A stretch of DNA of 64,000 nucleotides, from NCBI RefSeq assembly GCF_020740795.1, contig NC_067301.1, positions 2,666,001 through 2,730,000 on the forward strand. The letters run 5' to 3'. Each line of letters starts with the position of its first letter. The first letter of the stretch is position 1. Source of the DNA: Apus apus (taxonomy: Eukaryota > Chordata > Aves > Apodiformes > Apodidae). Made by a program: the position numbers and the translations under genes. Of this stretch, positions 59,957 through 64,000 are shown one piece after another. Under the pieces are notes generated by a model. That model saw only the letters and a list, made by a program, of their open reading frames with translations, searched no databases and was not told the origin of the DNA.

Positions 59957-60270
59957 TGTGGAATCATAGGCTGCTTTGGGTTGGAAAGGACCTTAAAGAT
60001 CATCTATTCCCAACCCCCCTGCATGGGCAGGGACACCTCCCACCAGCCCAGGCTGCTCCAAGCCCCATCCAACCTGCCCTTCAACACTGCCAGGGATGGG
60101 GCAGCCACAGCTTCCCTGGGCAACCTGGGCCAGGCTCTCCCCACCCTCACACTCCAGAATTCCCTCCTCATGTCCAACTTAAATCTCCCCTCCTCCAGTT
60201 TAAAGCCATTCCCCCCCTATTGCTACAAGCCCTTGTCAAAAGTCCCTCCTCAACGGGCCAGGTCCTGGGA
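59957..60270 (-). repeat. CR1 LINE fragment
   Basis: Inverted CR1: GGAATCATAGGCTGCTTTGG, GTTGGAAAGGACCTTAAAGA, GGCAGGGACACCTCCCACCA, CTTCAACACTGCCAGGGATG, ACTCCAGAATTCCCTCCTCA. About 300 bp are retained. Confidence 0.92.
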
Positions 60271-62130
60271 AGCACCATGACCCCACCTCAGAGCTGCTGG
60301 TGTTGCTGGACTGTGTTGGTCCTCATTGCTAAGGCACAGAAGCAGAAGTACCCCGTGAAACCTCAGGGATGCTCCTGCAGGCCTCCTGAGCCATTGCTGG
60401 AGGACAAGGTTTCAGCTTTGTGAGACTCCTGGCAGTTTAACAGCAGGGTTGTTCCAGTGAGGCCAAGTGTGACAATTGACCTGTTGATCCCAGGGCCACA
60501 CTGACCTGACCAGTTGCCTTCCTGTGATGAGTGACCAGTTGATTGTGACCAGTGCTGACAGCCAGAGCCAGCTAACAACCCAGGGGGGTGCTTGGCTTAG
60601 CAGTGGGCAATGCCCACTCCCTCTGCCATTTATTTTGCCCCTTTCTATAAAGCCTGGGCAGTTCTCATCAAAATAAAGAAAAAAAGGGCCTGGGCTCCTC
60701 TCCTGCTAGAGCAGAACTTGCCTTTTCATCACAGGAACTGAGCAGCAAAAGGGTTTGCTGAGCTCTGCCCCTCTGCTTGGGGAAGGGGTGGCAGGAGAAA
60801 CACGTTTTTTGATGTAGCCCACAAATGGGGGTTCCCAAGTGACCCCAAAACCTGCCAGTTGGTCACTCATGGGCGTGTGTCAGACTTTTCTGACCAGCTC
60901 AGAGGATGAAGGAGCAGAGCTGTGTGTGGGGTGACACAAGTGGAGGCAGAGGTGCTTCTCTTCCTCCTTGTAAGGAGGGGCTTGTTGGGTTTTTTCCTCC
61001 ACCCGTGTGTTGATTTTCTTACTGTGCTCTTTTCTCACTTTGATCTTCAGATCAAAGAGTAGAAGAGGGTGGAGGGGACAGGCCAGGGTGGGGGGGGGGC
61101 AAGTTGGTCACAGAATATTAAATTTCCCAACAAACAGCCCAGGGAGGGGATTAAAAAACAAAGGGACAAGGTGTTCTAGAGAGTGATTACGCTTGTTGTT
61201 CTGAGATGGTGTGTCCGTGCTGAGCTCAGCCCATGGGGACTGAGGTGGCCACTGGACTGGTTCCAGTCTGCTGGGTGTAATTCCCAGCCCTGGCTGCTCA
61301 TACCCAGAGCCACAGGGCCATGGTGTGTCCAGCCTGTCCCATGCAGGGGGACTGTCACCCACGGGGCAGGCAGCACCCACCCCAGCAGGAGGCACGAGGC
61401 CCCTGGGGGTAGGTGAGGTGAGATCTGTGCCCCAGCAGGGTGGGGATCAGGTTTGGCAAGGGTGTCAACTAGTTTATAGCCAGTGATGGGGCACGGCAAC
61501 TGGTCAGCAAACAAAGTGGTTGGGAAAGGCAGCTGAGGCTCCAAGAGAGGATGTGTGTCCAGTTCCTTCAGGGGTAATTGTCCCTTTGGTTTCCTGATGG
61601 ACAAGCAGTGTCTGGAGAACTGGGGAGCTTAACAGTGGTACACGACAGTGTGCTGGCTGAGACCCCACCAGAGCATTTGTCTTTTTGGAGCTTCCAGTTT
61701 GGCTTTGACTGGGAGAGAGTCACTGAAGCATCTGCACCAATGTCCTCCTAGATGAGAGGGCTGTTTGTCTTTGGTGTGGGCTCTGGACGTGGTGGTCCTG
61801 CCACGTCCTTGTCCTGGTTCTTTCAGCTATGTCAAAGTGTACAAGTACACGTGGCTCTTGGGAAGTTACAGAGTTGATTCCTTCCCCTTCCAGCCTGAAG
61901 GACCAGCTTTCTGGTGATGATCCATAGGGTGGAAGCAAAGCACATCAGCTGGGAAGCCGTGACACGCAGGGGTTTAGTTCCCGAAACGCTGCACCTTTTT
62001 CCATGGTCTCTCCTACAGACAAACCCCATTCCAAGCCCTGGCGGTGGGCGCAGTGCCAGGACCTATCATGAATGCAAAGAATAAACCCAATTTTTCACTG
62101 GGGAGAGCTGGGTTCCCCTTCTGGTTCTGC
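60271..62130. other. Intergenic, no gene recognised
   Basis: Includes a run of 10 G at 61,090-61,099. No repeat of a family I know and no coding signal was seen. Confidence 0.5.
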
Positions 62131-62420
62131 AAATCCCTCCCTCCCCTGGTAAACAGCTTTAATCCACCGCAGGCGCCGAATCGCTTGACCCGGGAGAGCC
62201 GGGATACGTTCTGCTCGGCTGCCTGGGCAGGAGCCTGGGTCTTTCCTCCCCATTCTCTGCCTGTCAATCCAGGTAATAGTCAAAAGCCTTATCTGAAATG
62301 CATTAGACTTTCAGCAAATTGTCTGGGCCCTGGGTGCTGCAGGCACTCGTGCGTGTGATGTGTGGGAGAGGCCAGACGGGAGCTTTTAGCACCCTCGGCC
62401 TCAGCTATTTTCCTGGCTGG
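62130..62420. promoter_or_regulatory. Possible conserved non-coding element
   Basis: A CpG-bearing stretch (CACCGCAGGCGCCGAATCGC and following) leads into an A+T-rich block, GTAATAGTCAAAAGCC, TTATCTGAAATGCATTAGAC, that contains GATA-, POU/homeobox-like and half-E-box cores. The abrupt composition change and dense motifs resemble an enhancer, but conservation cannot be judged from one sequence. Confidence 0.2.
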
Positions 62421-64000
62421 GGTTCAGCAACTCTCCACGGCAGGAAACTGAAGCCTTTTGGTTCAGGGATGTAGGCAGTGGTAAGTGATCAGCTGTGAGA
62501 TGCTTCTTTGAGGGCTGGGAAGGCTCCCTTTGCCCGGTTTTGAGGCTGTTTTACCTAACATGGGAAAGTTGTTTTGTAGACACGGAGGTGAGATGAGCAG
62601 GGGGAAAGGAGAGAGTGGCTGGCCTGGGCACTTCGCAGGGCAGAGCTGGGAAGAGTGAAATGAGGGGCTTGGGGGCCTGATCTGCAAATATTCTCAACCA
62701 AAGAGGAGAGATGGGGCTTCATTTGAAGCTGTGAAGGGCAGAAATCACTGTCTGCTCTGACCTCTTGCCCAAACCAGAGCAAGCTTTCCAGCCTTACAGC
62801 TCGGGGTCTGCCTGGAGCACGTAGCCAGACAATTCACATCCTGAGCTACCAGCTTGAAGGGTTCCTACCCTCTCCCCTTTCACCTTGTTCCAAAACCCCC
62901 TTAGGTGATGAACAGGGACAGCAAACATCTAAGCACCTTCCCCTAGCAGAGGACAGAGCATGGCAGTTACATCTTGTTTGCCAAGTGACACGACCCCTTT
63001 GTGTCCAGCTGGGAGGGGAGCACCTCTCAACAGTCCCAATAGCTTTGATTTCTGCAGCTGTTCAAAGGCCAATTCTGCTTTTAAAATGCACTGAACATCT
63101 TTGGAGCCATCTGAAGTTTTGTGATTAACAGAAAGAGAATGCTGACGACCTGGTAGCTTTGGCAGTCGTGTCTGTCAGCATCCATCCATCTCAGTTTTGT
63201 GGTGCAAACTCTCATTGTTGGTTTCACATGTGGAGAACCAGCAGTGGATCTGCATGTTGAAATGCTAATTCAACCTGGGAAAAAGAGCTAATCACATCTG
63301 ATGCATGTTGCTTACCTGCCTGATAAATGCCAGGTGGGCAAAGCAGACTGAGCAGGCTCAGCTCTCTGCAGGTGGCACCCAGTGAACGGGGGTGTTTGTC
63401 ATCTTCACCCCCACCTGCAGGACCATCTTTGTGCTTCTCAAGTGGAAGAGGTGCCCAAAATATCTCCAGTGCTCAGCTTCACGTTGCTAAACCCTGAAGC
63501 ACTTCCCTGCCTGTTTCAGGAGTTCCCTGGGTGGTCTCCTGGCCTGGTTTGGGACCTGCTTAATTGAGGGATGGCTCCCAGTCCCATTTTCAGACAACCA
63601 CTGGGCAAACACCAGTGACCTCACCAACCTCCCACTTCTCTGGGAAGGAAGCAACAGACAAGTCTAATTCTATTGATGAGTCTCTGAGGCAAGGTCTGTC
63701 ATTTTCTAGATTTTTTTTTTGGGGGGGGGATTTTCTATTTTTGTTTTTGCACAGTGTTGAGCAAACCAGGCTGGCTGTGATGCAGATGGTGCTGTCATGA
63801 GTGGGTCAGGCTCCAGGACTGGGAAGCTGTGATTCACAGACATGTAGCAATTGCTGAAATGGAGGGGAAGGAAAACACATCAGTGTGTCAGGGCAGCAGG
63901 AGCAGGGCCAGCTCCATAAATGTGGTTTGGACAGCAAATTCCTGATTTGCCATGGCATACAGAGGAATTCAGAGGTTTGTCACTTGAATCCCATCTTGGG
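62421..64000. other. Intergenic to window end, no gene recognised
   Basis: Ordinary sequence. A T10-G9 homopolymer junction lies at 63,711-63,729. Short frames have no recognisable similarity. Confidence 0.5.

Noticed and set aside
59131-60003. Minus-strand 290-codon frame
   Set aside because: It runs through a poly-T tract (a lysine run) and a CR1 terminus, and shows no recognisable domain.
1-64000. miR-200b/200a/429 cluster, which lies in the same human chromosomal neighbourhood
   Set aside because: I looked for the mature sequences on both strands by eye and found none. A covariance-model search would settle it.

Overview
This is a window of vertebrate nuclear DNA, almost certainly from a bird. 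It carries about a dozen copies of the avian CR1 LINE in both orientations. It also carries two spliced genes whose proteins match known vertebrate families along their full length. The species cannot be named from the sequence alone. There are no bacterial operons, CRISPR arrays, rRNA genes or tRNA genes that I can support.

Layout. 1-7,000 is A+T-leaning DNA with no gene I can recognise, ending in a small CpG patch with a CTCF-like site and a perfect tandem duplication (6.56-6.89 kb), then a CR1 copy (7.04-7.42 kb). 7.97-8.40 kb is a CpG-island promoter with ETS, SP1/KLF and YY1-type motifs, ending in a non-coding first exon. 10,190-13,781 holds the six coding exons of UBE2J2 (259 aa, ER tail-anchored ubiquitin-conjugating enzyme), followed by a 3'UTR of up to about 3 kb. 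17-21.8 kb is intergenic and holds a GC/CpG patch with a strong CTCF-like site at 18.44 kb. 21,934-42,176 holds the eight coding exons of C1QTNF12 (CTRP12/adipolin, previously FAM132A; 320 aa, secreted collagen/C1q-domain hormone). Its 3'UTR probably ends just after 44,364. 44.4-64 kb is G+C-richer, repeat-bearing DNA in which I find no exon I can defend. Its main structures are several CR1 fragments and a 21-unit minisatellite that appears to have grown inside a CR1 copy.

The same-strand order UBE2J2 then C1QTNF12 matches the human 1p36.33 neighbourhood (established knowledge). Human neighbours SCNN1D (before UBE2J2) and B3GALT6/SDF4 (after C1QTNF12) were not found here. Nothing suggests the two genes share a pathway. 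UBE2J2 works in ER-associated degradation. C1QTNF12 is a secreted metabolic hormone made through the ER. They look like independent transcription units, perhaps separated by the 18.44 kb CTCF-like element.

I found no clearly novel biological system. The observations most worth checking are the VNTR born inside a CR1 element, the conserved KKLR processing site split across an exon junction with a seven-triplet collagen stretch in avian C1QTNF12, an intron almost wholly made of one interspersed repeat, and two divergent CTCF-like sites bracketing UBE2J2.
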